In this document: piece after piece, positions 49,030 to 57,309 of the stretch
Position numbering within the stretch: the first letter of the stretch is position 1
Layout of the letters: the number at the start of each line of letters is the position of its first letter
Origin: Longispora fulva
GTDB taxonomy: Bacteria; Actinomycetota; Actinomycetes; Mycobacteriales; Micromonosporaceae
Assembly (NCBI RefSeq): GCF_015751905.1
Contig: NZ_JADOUF010000001.1
Span: 3,038,001-3,102,000, forward strand
Length of the DNA: 64,000 nt
Direction: 5' to 3'
Notes under the pieces: generated by a model
Database searches by the model: none
Told to the model about the DNA's origin: nothing
The model's input: the letters and a program-made list of their open reading frames with translations, nothing else
Translations under genes and position numbers: made by a program

Positions 49030-49571
49030 AGCTGGCCGAAGAGCAGGTTGCCTGGAGCAGCCGGGTCCTCGCTGGTGAAGTACTCGCGGGCTGCCGCGAC
49101 CATCTCGTCGACGGTGAGCTGTCCGGAACCGTCGGTGTCGAGCGCGGCGAACGCCGCGTCGATATCGGCGCCGTCCGTCCCGAACGCGCGCAGCAGCGTC
49201 TCGAACTCCTCGCGGTCGATCGTCCCGTCGCCGTCCGTGTCGGCGATGCGCATGACGGCCTCGGCGGCGGGCTGGAACACCGAGTCAAGCTTGTCGCCGT
49301 GCACGAACGCACCAGTCATGCCGTCCCGGTACTCCTGGGGGGAGATCACGCCGTCGCCGTCCGCGTCGGCGTGCGCGGTGAGCTGCTCCCACAGCGCGTC
49401 GTAGCTGTCGAGCACCTGGATGCCCTTCGCGGAGGTCGGCGACTCCCCGAAGCCCAGCAGGATGCGGGAGCCCAGCCCGAGCACGTCGTCGCGGTCGATC
49501 TGGCCGTTGCCGTTCACGTCGAGCTGGGCGAAGCCCCGGTTCAGCTTCTCGATCAGAAGTTCACTAGTCAT
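49026..49571 (-). CDS. Four-EF-hand calcium-binding protein (calerythrin-like)
   Basis: The protein has 181 residues from the ATG at 49571 (MTSELL); a GTG at 49592 is possible, and neither has a clear RBS. Four EF-hand loops are seen: DVNGNGQIDRDD (18-29), DADGDGVISPQE (69-80), DTDGDGTIDREE (111-122) and DTDGSGQLTVDE (145-156). Loops 2-4 have the usual Glu at position 12; loop 1 has Asp. The wide spacing between loops 1 and 2 matches calerythrin and sarcoplasmic calcium-binding proteins. It is soluble, with no signal peptide. It is translationally coupled to the terpene synthase gene, suggesting a calcium-sensing partner or buffer for that enzyme (inference). Confidence 0.9.
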   Translation of the reverse strand: MTSELLIEKLNRGFAQLDVNGNGQIDRDDVLGLGSRILLGFGESPTSAKGIQVLDSYDALWEQLTAHADADGDGVISPQEYRDGMTGAFVHGDKLDSVFQPAAEAVMRIADTDGDGTIDREEFETLLRAFGTDGADIDAAFAALDTDGSGQLTVDEMVAAAREYFTSEDPAAPGNLLFGQL

Positions 49572-49616
49572 GAGCGCGAACTTTATCACCACTACACATG
49601 ATATGTCCCTTTAGTC

Positions 49617-50156
49617 TCAGGGAATCACCGTCTCCAGGCGGCGGCCGGCCATCGAGATGAGATATGCCAGCGACGACTCCGTCGCGACCGGGTTCTCGCC
49701 GCTGGCGTGCAGGATGATCACGACCGGGCCCCGTTGCAGCCACGCCTGGCACGTGTGGCGGGTGGCCACCTGTACACAGATGATGTCCGTGTCCTTAAAG
49801 CCCCTCACCACGCGTTGGATGCCGGTCACCGTGTCCACCTTGGCCAGCGGCGGACGCTGCGGGCACAGCGGTGCGCGGCGAATCTGGTCGAACACGCGGG
49901 GCGCCTCCCCGCCGGGAAACCCCAGAACCAGCTGGTCCACGAGGACTTCGGCGTTGCCAGGCCCCTGCGTCCACGACCACACCGCGCCCTTGGTGACCGA
50001 GGACGCGGCGGCTCGCGGATCGCCGAGGATCTCCGTGACCTGCGGCGCGCACAGCACCGGCGCGGTCAGCACCGACCCGGCGTCGGTCAGGGCGACGGCG
50101 CGGCTGGTCCCTCCTCCGCCAGGCCAGCTCCGCCGGCCAGGACACCACCGGGCCAC
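49617..50156 (-). CDS. Hypothetical protein, possibly 5'-truncated
   Basis: The C-terminal ~145 residues look like a real protein (LTDAGSVLTAPVLCAPQVTE, WSWTQGPGNAEVLVDQLVL, IICVQVATRHTCQAWL). They include several Cys, and the pattern resembles extracellular sensor-like domains of actinobacterial lipoproteins. The start is unclear: the GTG at 50156 has no RBS, and the frame stays open to 50546 but then runs antisense to the PASTA gene with unnatural composition. No signal peptide or lipobox is found in frame, which suggests a lost 5' end or a pseudogene. No family was firmly recognised. Confidence 0.45.
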   Translation of the reverse strand: MARWCPGRRSWPGGGGTSRAVALTDAGSVLTAPVLCAPQVTEILGDPRAAASSVTKGAVWSWTQGPGNAEVLVDQLVLGFPGGEAPRVFDQIRRAPLCPQRPPLAKVDTVTGIQRVVRGFKDTDIICVQVATRHTCQAWLQRGPVVIILHASGENPVATESSLAYLISMAGRRLETVIP

Positions 50157-50241
50157 CGGTTGATACCGGTTGTCGACCGGGCCGGGTACTGACACAGGCG
50201 TATCCTGTGGGTGGGCGCTCGTCACCGTCGGGGAGGCCGAT

Positions 50242-50712
50242 ATGCGTATCGACGAGGAGCTGTTCGCCGTACCGCACGTATCCGGGTTGAGCGTGTTGGA
50301 GGCGCATGAGGCGTTGCAGGCCGAGCACCTCAACGCCATGGATGAGGGGACGGCGTCCGACTCGTTCGTCGGCACCGTGGTCGCCAGTTCGCCGCCTGAA
50401 GGGGACCAGTTGGTGGCGAACAGTTTCGTGACCCTGTTCGTCTCCACCGGACACGGACCGACCGGGATGGTGCCGATCGTCGCCGGACTCGACCTCGCCG
50501 GCGCCACCGCGGCGCTGGATTTCGAGGGGTACGTCGCGATCCCCAAGGATCAGGAGTCGTTCACCGTGCCGTCCGGAGAGGTGATCGGCACTGTGCCCCG
50601 GGCCGGGACCTCGCTGTTCCCCGGTGCGCTGGTCACCGTGATCGTGGCCGTCACCCCGCTGCCACCGGACCCGCCGAGGAAGCCGCCGGTGTTCATCGGC
50701 CCGGACGGCTGA
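50242..50712 (+). CDS. Free-standing PASTA-domain protein
   Basis: The protein has 156 residues from the ATG at 50242 (GGGGAGG upstream); the frame is open to 50170. It has two PASTA-type units, about 8-75 (VPHVSGLSVLEAHEALQAEH ... GTVVASSPPEGDQLVANSFV) and 79-138 (VPIVAGLDLAGATAALDF ... GTVPRAGTSLFPGALVTVIV), and a Pro-rich end. PASTA domains normally sit outside the cell on penicillin-binding proteins or Ser/Thr kinases. Here there is no kinase, signal peptide or membrane helix, which is unusual. A cytoplasmic or non-classically exported role, or loss of a fusion partner, is possible. Confidence 0.75.
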   Translation: MRIDEELFAVPHVSGLSVLEAHEALQAEHLNAMDEGTASDSFVGTVVASSPPEGDQLVANSFVTLFVSTGHGPTGMVPIVAGLDLAGATAALDFEGYVAIPKDQESFTVPSGEVIGTVPRAGTSLFPGALVTVIVAVTPLPPDPPRKPPVFIGPDG

Positions 50713-50740
50713 CTGTCGGGGCGTTCCTGGTGGTCGGCGC

Positions 50741-50772
50741 TGGTGCGGGGCGCCCCTCAACGCCCCGCACCA
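50741..50772. terminator. Bidirectional terminator hairpin
   Basis: A 12-bp perfect stem, TGGTGCGGGGCG with CGCCCCGCACCA, surrounds an 8-nt loop and lies between the convergent PASTA and inhibitor genes. Confidence 0.75.
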
Positions 50773-50776
50773 CCGA

Positions 50777-51100
50777 TCAGGTGATCCAGATGCTGTTGAT
50801 GGCGGTCGTCGCCTTCGACTGCCCGGGGTTCACCAGGTTGTCGCCGGCAGAGCAGTTCGCGCCCGAGTAGGTCCGAACGGGTCGGCTGCTGGCGTTGTCG
50901 ATGGACCGGACGGTGAGCGTCAGGCACCGGTTCCTGGTGGAGCTGTTGACGGTGGTGACGGTCCTGGTGCCCGTGAAGTTGTAGGCACTGTAGGTGCAGA
51001 CCGTGCCGGAGGCGCAGGTCGGCTTGGCCTGGGCGGCGGTGGGTGCGGCGATGATGGCCGCGGCGACGACGAGCGCCACGGCGAGAACGCGTGTTTTCAT
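50777..51100 (-). CDS. Secreted peptidase-inhibitor I36-like protein
   Basis: The protein has 107 residues from the ATG at 51100; an ATG at 51115 is also possible. The signal peptide is about 1-25 (VLAVALVVAAAIIAAP, then AQA). The mature domain of ~80 residues is beta-rich with four Cys and phrases such as TVCTYSAYNFTGTRTVTTV and SSRPVRTYSGANCSAGDN. This matches the beta/gamma-crystallin-like fold of Streptomyces metalloproteinase inhibitor relatives (family I36). It may restrain secreted proteases such as the M4 enzyme encoded 8 kb away; that pairing is speculative. Confidence 0.75.
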   Translation of the reverse strand: MKTRVLAVALVVAAAIIAAPTAAQAKPTCASGTVCTYSAYNFTGTRTVTTVNSSTRNRCLTLTVRSIDNASSRPVRTYSGANCSAGDNLVNPGQSKATTAINSIWIT

Positions 51101-51254
51101 ATCCACATCAGACACCCCGCGGTGAGCCGGCGGGAGCTGGTCAGCCGTCCGAGACTGTCCCGGACACGCGGTGCGCGGTGCCGTGGGGGTGCGGGCACGG
51201 GCGGCCCGGGCGACGGGAGAAGGAAGCCCGCACTTTTACCATATAACGCACAAG

Positions 51255-51273
51255 GGGGCTTGCGGCAAGGCCC
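51255..51273 (+). promoter_or_regulatory. Rifamycin-associated element (RAE)
   Basis: GGGGCTTGCGGCAAGGCCC is an imperfect 19-bp inverted repeat identical to the RAE sequence I recall from actinomycete rifamycin-resistance genes. A TATAAC -10-like box lies just upstream at 51242-51247, so the element falls at or just after the transcription start. It lies 74 bp before the rph start. Confidence 0.85.
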
Positions 51274-51347
51274 GGGTCGTGCCGCAGAATCGGCGGCCGG
51301 ACACAGCGCGCAGGGCAACGGAACACGGCTACCTCGGAGGATTCGCA

Positions 51348-53945
51348 GTGATCGAGCGGTACGTGGTGGGACTTCACGAGGTGGACGAGACGCGGGTCGC
51401 GGTCGCGGGAGGCAAGGGAGCGCACCTGGGCGGGCTGTCGCGGATCGACGGCGTCCGCGTGCCGGCGGGGTTCTGCGTGACGACAGCAGCCTTCCTGCGG
51501 ATCATGGCGGAGGTACCGTCGATCGACGACCGCCTCGATCAGCTGTCGCGGCTGAACCCGGATGACCGGGAGTCGATCCGCACACTCAGCGCGCGGATCC
51601 GCCAGACCATCGAAGGGGTCGCCGTCCCGGGAGACCTGGCGACGGCGGTCACCGACGCGCTCGCACGGCTCGGCGATCAGGCCGCGTACGCCGTGCGGTC
51701 CAGCGCGACGGCGGAGGACCTGCCGACGGCATCCTTCGCCGGCCAGCAGGACACGTACCTGAATGTCGTGGGGTCGGCTGCGATCCTCCGGCACGTCAGC
51801 CGGTGCTGGGCGTCGCTGTTCACGGAGCGGGCCGTGACCTACCGCCTGCGCAACGGCTTCGACCACCGGAAGGTCCACATGGCCGTGGTCGTGCAGCGGA
51901 TGGTCTTCCCGGACGCGGCCGGCATCCTGTTCACGGCCGACCCGGTCACGGGAAACCGGAAGACCGCCACCGTGGACGCCAGCTTCGGCCTCGGCGAGGC
52001 CCTGGTCTCCGGCCTGGTCAACCCGGACGTGTTCACCGTGCGCGACGGCGAGGTCGTCGCCAGGGCTGTAGCCACCAAGCAGCTCGCCATCCATGCCCTG
52101 CCGGAGGGCGGCACCCGGGAAGCGGTTATCGACCCGCGGCGGCAGCGGCAGCCCGCGCTGACGGATCCGCAGGTCGTGCGGCTCGTGGAACTCGGGCGGC
52201 GGATCGAAGCCCACTTCGACCGCCCACAGGACATCGAATGGTGCATGGTCGACGACGACTTCCAGATCGTGCAGAGCCGGCCGATCACCACCCTGTTCCC
52301 CGTCCCCGAGACCGGCGACCGGGACAACCGCGTCTACCTGTCCGTCGGCCACCAGCAGATGATGACCGACGCCATGAAACCGCTGAGCATCTCCGTGTGG
52401 CGGCTGACGGCCATGGCCCCGATGCTGGAGGCCGGCGGGCGGCTGTTCGTCGACGCCACAGCGCGCCTGACCTCGCGGGCGGGCCGCGCCGCTTTCCTGG
52501 ACCTCGCGGGCAGGGGCGATCCGCTGATCAGGGACGCGCTGGAGACCGTCGTCGAACGCGGCGGCTTCCTCCCGACGCTGCCCGACCCGGGAACCGGCGG
52601 GCCACCGGTCCGCGGCGCGGCAGCCCCGATCGAGACTGATCCGGCCATCGTCGCCGAGCTGACCGAACGCAGCCGGACGTCCATCGCCGCTCTTCGGCGT
52701 GACATCGCGACGGTGACCGGTCCAGCGCTGTTCGATTTCCTGCTGGAGGCCTTCGCCGAGCACAAGCGGGTCCTCACCGACCCGCTCAGCATTCAGGTGA
52801 TCATGGCGGGCATGGAGGCCACCTGGTGGCTCAACGACCAGCTGGGGGAATGGCTGGGAGAGAAGAACGCCGCCGACGCCCTCACGCTGTCCGCGCCCGG
52901 CAACGTCACGTCGGAGATGGGACTGGCGCTGCTCGACGTCGCCGACGTGATCCGGCGGCATCCGGAGGTGGTGGCGTTCCTCCGGGGCGTCGACGGCGAC
53001 GGCTTCCTCGACGAACTGCCGAAGATCGTCGGCGGGACCGAGGCGCGCGACGCCATCGAGGCATACCTCGACCTGTACGGCATGCGGTGCGCCGGCGAGA
53101 TCGACATCACCCGGCCACGGTGGAGCGAGCGCCCGACAATGCTCGTGTCCGTGATCCTCGACAACGTGAGGCTCTTCGAGCCCGGCGCCGCCCGACGGCG
53201 CTTCGAACAGGGACGGCAGGAGGCGGAGAAGAAGGCGCGGGAGGTGCTCAAACACCTACGGACCCTGCCGGACGGTGAGCACAAGGCCGCCGAGACCCAG
53301 CGGATGATCGACCGGGTCCGGACCTTCATCGGGTACCGGGAGTTCCCGAAGTACGACATCGTCAGCCGCTACCTCGTCTACAAGCAGGCCCTGCTCGAGG
53401 AGGCCGGGCGGCTTGAGCGGGCCGGCGTGCTTGCAGACAGGGAGGACGTCTTCTACCTCACGTTCGGCGAGTTCCAGGACGTCGCGCGCTCGAACAAGGC
53501 GGACTACCAGCTCATCCAGCAGCGCAAGGACGCGTTCCGGTCGTACCAGGCGCTCACGCCGCCCCGGGTGCTGACCTCCGACGGCGAGGCCCTCTCCGGG
53601 TCGTACCGGCGCGACGACGTGCCGACCGGTGCCCTGATCGGCCTACCGGTCTCGGCTGGGACCGTCGAAGGGCGCGCCCGCGTCATCCTGGACATGGCCC
53701 ATGCGGATCTCGAACCGGGTGACATCCTCGTCACGGCGTACACGGACCCGAGCTGGACGCCCCTCTTCGTCGCGATCGCGGGGCTGGTGACGGAGGTGGG
53801 AGGACTGATGACACACGGCGCGGTCATCGCGCGGGAGTACGGCCTGCCGGCTGTCGTCGGCGTGGCGGACGCAACCCGGTTTATCCCCGACGGGCAGCGG
53901 ATCCGCGTGCACGGAGGCGACGGGTACGTCGAGATCCTGCCCTGA
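51348..53945 (+). CDS. rph: Rifampin phosphotransferase
   Basis: The protein has 865 residues from the GTG at 51348 (CGGAGG 8 nt upstream), the normal length for Rph; the frame is open to 51171 through the RAE. It inactivates rifamycins by moving the beta phosphate of ATP to the C21 hydroxyl through a swinging phospho-His domain, as in PEP synthase. The ATP-binding domain is about 1-310 (GGKGAHLGGL near 20, AVRSSATAEDLPTASFAGQQ), then the drug-binding domain to about 750, then the His domain with GGLMTHGAVIAREYG and catalytic His823. A PEP synthase is the alternative, but length, the T-H-G context and the RAE favour Rph. Induction by rifamycins is expected. Confidence 0.92.
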   Translation: MIERYVVGLHEVDETRVAVAGGKGAHLGGLSRIDGVRVPAGFCVTTAAFLRIMAEVPSIDDRLDQLSRLNPDDRESIRTLSARIRQTIEGVAVPGDLATAVTDALARLGDQAAYAVRSSATAEDLPTASFAGQQDTYLNVVGSAAILRHVSRCWASLFTERAVTYRLRNGFDHRKVHMAVVVQRMVFPDAAGILFTADPVTGNRKTATVDASFGLGEALVSGLVNPDVFTVRDGEVVARAVATKQLAIHALPEGGTREAVIDPRRQRQPALTDPQVVRLVELGRRIEAHFDRPQDIEWCMVDDDFQIVQSRPITTLFPVPETGDRDNRVYLSVGHQQMMTDAMKPLSISVWRLTAMAPMLEAGGRLFVDATARLTSRAGRAAFLDLAGRGDPLIRDALETVVERGGFLPTLPDPGTGGPPVRGAAAPIETDPAIVAELTERSRTSIAALRRDIATVTGPALFDFLLEAFAEHKRVLTDPLSIQVIMAGMEATWWLNDQLGEWLGEKNAADALTLSAPGNVTSEMGLALLDVADVIRRHPEVVAFLRGVDGDGFLDELPKIVGGTEARDAIEAYLDLYGMRCAGEIDITRPRWSERPTMLVSVILDNVRLFEPGAARRRFEQGRQEAEKKAREVLKHLRTLPDGEHKAAETQRMIDRVRTFIGYREFPKYDIVSRYLVYKQALLEEAGRLERAGVLADREDVFYLTFGEFQDVARSNKADYQLIQQRKDAFRSYQALTPPRVLTSDGEALSGSYRRDDVPTGALIGLPVSAGTVEGRARVILDMAHADLEPGDILVTAYTDPSWTPLFVAIAGLVTEVGGLMTHGAVIAREYGLPAVVGVADATRFIPDGQRIRVHGGDGYVEILP

Positions 53946-54060
53946 GCCTTCGGGCTATCCGACGCGGCCTCACCTCGGACCTTGGTGCCAGAGCCAGAGC
54001 CGGACTGGGATGGTCCATCCTCGGCGGCACGTGTGGCTGAGCCACACATCGCAGCCGTCG

Positions 54061-54393
54061 ATGACCGACGGCGGATGCCTCCCGCCGTACGACCACGGCG
54101 GGAACAGCCGGGCGGCGCGCCCGTTTGCCTTGATCGCTCACATGTTCGAGGATCGTCGGATGGAACTGCTCGCCGCCTGGCACAACGTACGTGACCCCGA
54201 CGACCCGGAGCACATGGCGGTGTTCGTCCGCCGCGACCCCAGCGGTGGGCTGTGCGAAGTGGAGGTCCGCACCCCGGCCGGGCCGAAGCCGCAGGAGCCG
54301 ATGAGCGAGGCCAACGCGTTCGCGCTCGCCGCGCAGATCCGCCGCGCCGCCCGCGGCACCTGGCAGCGGATCCCCGCGCCGGCCACGGCGTGA
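54061..54393 (+). CDS. Hypothetical protein at the head of a Nudix/GNAT operon
   Basis: The frame gives 110 residues from the ATG at 54061, or 77 from the ATG at 54160, which has a better RBS (GAGGA). The clear part is ELLAAWHNVRDPDDPEHMAV, FVRRDPSGGLCEVEV and SEANAFALAAQIRRAARGTW. It is a small soluble alpha/beta protein of a type often seen in actinobacteria; no function is known to me. The stop overlaps the GTG of the Nudix gene (GTGA), so it is co-translated with it. Confidence 0.6.
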   Translation: MTDGGCLPPYDHGGNSRAARPFALIAHMFEDRRMELLAAWHNVRDPDDPEHMAVFVRRDPSGGLCEVEVRTPAGPKPQEPMSEANAFALAAQIRRAARGTWQRIPAPATA

Positions 54394-54989
54394 ACGGCCC
54401 CACCACCGACGCCGGCCGGGGCGACCTGTCACGGACCATCGCGGCCATCACCCCGTGCGACCCGGCCGAGCGGGCCCACATCGACGACGTCCTCGCCTGG
54501 ATCGGCAGCGGCGCGGACCTGTTCCGCCTGGCCAAACCGGCCACTCCCCCGAAGCACCTGGTCGCCTACTTCCAGGTCATCGACCCCGACACCGGCCAGC
54601 TGCTGCTCGGGGAACACCGCAAGGCCGGGCTGCTGCTACCCAACGGCGGACACGTCGAGCCCGGCGAGACACTGTGGGACACGGTGGCGCGCGAGTGCCG
54701 GGAGGAACTACGGATACGCGCAGAGCCATCACCGGAGTTCGGGACCGCACCGGTGTTCGTGTCGGTGACCAGCACCCGCGGCCCGGGTGAGCATGTCGAC
54801 GTGTCCGTCTGGCACGTCGTCCACGCCCACCGCACGGACGTCAGCTACTTCGACGCCGACGAGTTCACCGCGATGCGGTGGCTGACACCGCAGGAGATCC
54901 TGGCGATGCCGACCGACGGCCTGGATCCCTGCCAGCACCGCTTCGTCCGCAAACTCGCGACAGCGGCCGCCCCGGGAGCAGCGCGATGA
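54390..54989 (+). CDS. Nudix hydrolase
   Basis: The protein has 199 residues from the GTG at 54390, which overlaps the upstream stop. The Nudix box is complete apart from the Gly near its end: GGHVEPGETLWDTVARECRE followed by ELRI, around residues 88-111. The N-terminal ~50 residues are helical. Nudix enzymes cleave nucleoside diphosphates linked to another group, using divalent metal ions; the substrate is not predictable. The stop overlaps the ATG of the acetyltransferase gene (ATGA), so this is the middle gene of a three-gene unit. Confidence 0.9.
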   Translation: MNGPTTDAGRGDLSRTIAAITPCDPAERAHIDDVLAWIGSGADLFRLAKPATPPKHLVAYFQVIDPDTGQLLLGEHRKAGLLLPNGGHVEPGETLWDTVARECREELRIRAEPSPEFGTAPVFVSVTSTRGPGEHVDVSVWHVVHAHRTDVSYFDADEFTAMRWLTPQEILAMPTDGLDPCQHRFVRKLATAAAPGAAR

Positions 54990-55558
54990 ACGATCAGCAA
55001 GGCGTGCGCGTCGAAGGCCCACGGGTCATGCTCCGCGAGCTACATCCCGGCGATCTGGAGGCGATTCACGCCTACGCCCGGCTGCCGGCCGTCTCCCGCC
55101 ACACCCACTGGGACACCCACCCGGACCTCACCGTCACCACCGCCATCCTCAACAGTTGGCTGGCCGAGACGTGGGCCTCGCCCCGCACAGTCTTCAACCT
55201 GGCCGTCGACCTCAACGACTCCTTGGTCGGAGTCGTGCGACTGGCGGTGATCAGCGCCGCGCACCGCCGGGGCGAATTCGGCTACGCCCTGCACCCCGAC
55301 ACCTGGGGCCAGGGCCTGGGCACCGAAACCGCCCGACTCCTGGTCGGATTCGGCTTCGGCACGCTCGGCCTGCACCGGATGGAGGCATGCTGCCACCCCT
55401 ACAACCACGGATCACGACGGGTACTGGAGAAGACCGGGCTGAGGTACGAAGGCCGCATCCGCGACCACATGCTCGTCGGCGGGACCTGGCGCGACTCGCT
55501 CAGCTACGCCATCCTGTCCACCGACCAGCCGGCCGGGAACGTCCCCGCGCTTGTGTAG
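54986..55558 (+). CDS. GNAT-family (RimJ/RimL-like) acetyltransferase
   Basis: The protein has 190 residues. Family marks are RVMLRELHPGDLEAIHAYAR at the start, the acetyl-CoA-binding stretch GYALHPDTWGQGLGTETARL (Q-G-L-G-T for the R/Q-x-x-G-x-G/A loop), LGLHRMEACCHPYNHGSRRV and LEKTGLRYEGRIRDHML. It acetylates a primary amine, possibly a protein N terminus or a small molecule. It is the last gene of the operon with the Nudix enzyme; the region after it (to 55734) has no clear gene. Confidence 0.92.
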   Translation: MNDQQGVRVEGPRVMLRELHPGDLEAIHAYARLPAVSRHTHWDTHPDLTVTTAILNSWLAETWASPRTVFNLAVDLNDSLVGVVRLAVISAAHRRGEFGYALHPDTWGQGLGTETARLLVGFGFGTLGLHRMEACCHPYNHGSRRVLEKTGLRYEGRIRDHMLVGGTWRDSLSYAILSTDQPAGNVPALV

Positions 55559-55734
55559 CCGTCGCCCAGGGGCAAACCTACTTGTACGGCAGGGGTCCGA
55601 GAACCGGCGATCGACGCGCGATCCTCACCACCGGTGCCGAGCTGCCGGCCAGAGCCATGAACAGGCGGCTTCCTGCTTCGACGAGTGGGTCTCGCCGGAG
55701 CGGGAAGCCGCCGGATGACTACCTCGGGTAGGTC

Positions 55735-56178
55735 TCAGACCTGAGGGTTGTTGCTGCACTGCTGGTTGTCGGAGTTCGAAACCAGGACGTTCACTCCGCA
55801 GATCGGAAGGTGCGCCGCGCGGGTCAGGTCCAGGTTGATCAAGCCGAACGGCTTGTTGCTCGCACCGGACTGCTGCGCGGAGCTGGCGCGGTCCCAATTG
55901 TCACAGGCCTGGTTGGCCGAATGGGTCGCCGCGTTCACCCCGCAGACCGGCACGTGCGCGGCGTCGGTCGCGTCGATGTTGATCAGGCTGCCGATGCCGG
56001 GGACCGCCGAGGGGGCAACCTTCGTCGGGTCCTGGCGAGCCTGGTCCGCTGTCGACGCCGACTGGGCCGAGGAAATCTTGGCAGGCATCAAGTCCGCGCT
56101 TGAGCCGGCCGCCTGTGCCGGGCCGCCCAACAGGGCTCCGACACCGACGATGAAAGCGAGAAGAGCAATCTTGCGCAC
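55735..56178 (-). CDS. Chaplin-like secreted protein with two Cys repeats
   Basis: The protein has 147 residues from a GTG with GGAGTACCTC upstream. The signal peptide is about 1-23 (IALLAFIVGVGALLGG, then AQA). The mature part has a Ser/Ala-rich linker and two copies of a motif: LINIDATDAAHVPVCGVN...NQAC and LINLDLTRAAHLPICGVN...NQQC. H-V-P-V-C-G-x-N followed by N-x-x-C resembles the chaplin domain of actinomycete surface proteins, but the hydrophobic stretch of a true chaplin is weaker. It is probably secreted and surface-associated. A TATACT box is visible upstream near 56231. Confidence 0.65.
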   Translation of the reverse strand: MRKIALLAFIVGVGALLGGPAQAAGSSADLMPAKISSAQSASTADQARQDPTKVAPSAVPGIGSLINIDATDAAHVPVCGVNAATHSANQACDNWDRASSAQQSGASNKPFGLINLDLTRAAHLPICGVNVLVSNSDNQQCSNNPQV

Positions 56179-56470
56179 GAGGTACTCCAGATAGCGTTGG
56201 ACATTACGTGCTATTCCGCGCTAGCGGACAGAGTATAACGCCCATCTAGGGACATCATCGTGCGCCACGGGACGGGGTCGGGACTCCGCGCCACCGCTTG
56301 ACCAGACGCAGGTTCGCCTTCTGCAGGGTGTCCTCACACCTGTCACGCAACCATCGCCGCAACTGCTCAACAGCGGTCGGCCGGCCCAGAACGGGGAGTG
56401 GCATTCGGCCGGTGCGAGTCCTCCACCGCACTCAGCGATACCGCCCAGGGTCGCGGCAACTGCTCGGTGC

Positions 56471-57178
56471 CTACCCGCGTGGGCCCCAACGCGCGTCGAC
56501 CGGTTCCTCCCCTCGCCGTAGCGCGTCGATGTACGCACGATCCGCCGCGAGGCGGGCCGCGACCTCGGAACCCTGGGCAACGGTGCCGTGGCCGGGCACC
56601 ACGACATCGACCTGCCCGGCGATGTCACCCAGCCGATCGAGCGCGGCCTCGTAGACGCCCACCTGATCGGGTCGGCGAGGGTCCAGCATCGGGACCAGGA
56701 CATCGGAGAGCATGTCTCCGGCGAGCAGAACGCCACGGTCGGCGAGCCAGACCGCGGCGTGGCCGATCGCGTGCGCCTCATGTTCCACGATCTCCCCCGG
56801 CATCCCTCCGCCGTCCGCGGGCAACGCGGTGACGAGCCCGAGCAACTCCAGCGGGATACCTGACGCGCTCTCCGCCGCCATCCGCCGTCCCCGCTCCCGA
56901 CCTTCACCGGCGGCGTGGGCGCAGGCGGCGGTGGCGTAGCGCGGCACGTCACCGAACCGGGGATGCCACAGCAGGTGGTCCCAGTGGGGATGCGTGGAGA
57001 ACCCGGCGACCACCGGAACGCCGAGCCGGTCGACCTCATCGGCGAGCTCGTCGAGTTCGGAACCATGGATGCCGGGGTCGACCAGGATCAACCCGTCCGC
57101 CGCGCGCACCACGATGGCGTTGCTCCAGACCCACGCGCTCTGGCGCACCCACACGCCGTCGGCCACCTGATTCAGCAT
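56471..57178 (-). CDS. Metallo-beta-lactamase-fold hydrolase
   Basis: The product has 235 residues from the ATG at 57178 (MLNQVADGVWVRQSAW); the frame is open to a GTG at 57220 (249 aa), and neither start has a convincing RBS. The metal motif reads THPHWDH (H-x-H-x-D-H) near residue 65. Further ligands are the His in HEAHAIGHAAVWL, the Asp in LLAGDML and the His in VVPGHGTV. It is a soluble zinc hydrolase of the glyoxalase II/beta-lactamase superfamily. The substrate is unknown, and no signal peptide argues against a periplasmic-type beta-lactamase. Confidence 0.88.
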   Translation of the reverse strand: MLNQVADGVWVRQSAWVWSNAIVVRAADGLILVDPGIHGSELDELADEVDRLGVPVVAGFSTHPHWDHLLWHPRFGDVPRYATAACAHAAGEGRERGRRMAAESASGIPLELLGLVTALPADGGGMPGEIVEHEAHAIGHAAVWLADRGVLLAGDMLSDVLVPMLDPRRPDQVGVYEAALDRLGDIAGQVDVVVPGHGTVAQGSEVAARLAADRAYIDALRRGEEPVDARWGPRG

Positions 57179-57309
57179 CCGTTCAGGCTGCCAGTCGACT
57201 CCGCCTGACGCCAGCGACACGGCCTATACCCACCGACGGTGGGACCGGCGGCAGGGTGGTGGCCGCCGCCCGGGCCCACGCGTCGTGGTGATCGCCTCCT
57301 CGACGTCGT

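Noticed and set aside
51141-53255. 704-codon open frame antisense to rph
   Set aside because: Shadow frame; the plus-strand frame has complete Rph motifs and an RBS.
56221-57066. Minus-strand open frame overlapping the MBL gene
   Set aside because: Ser/Arg/Pro-rich shadow of the MBL-fold gene, which has the H-x-H-x-D-H motif in its own frame.
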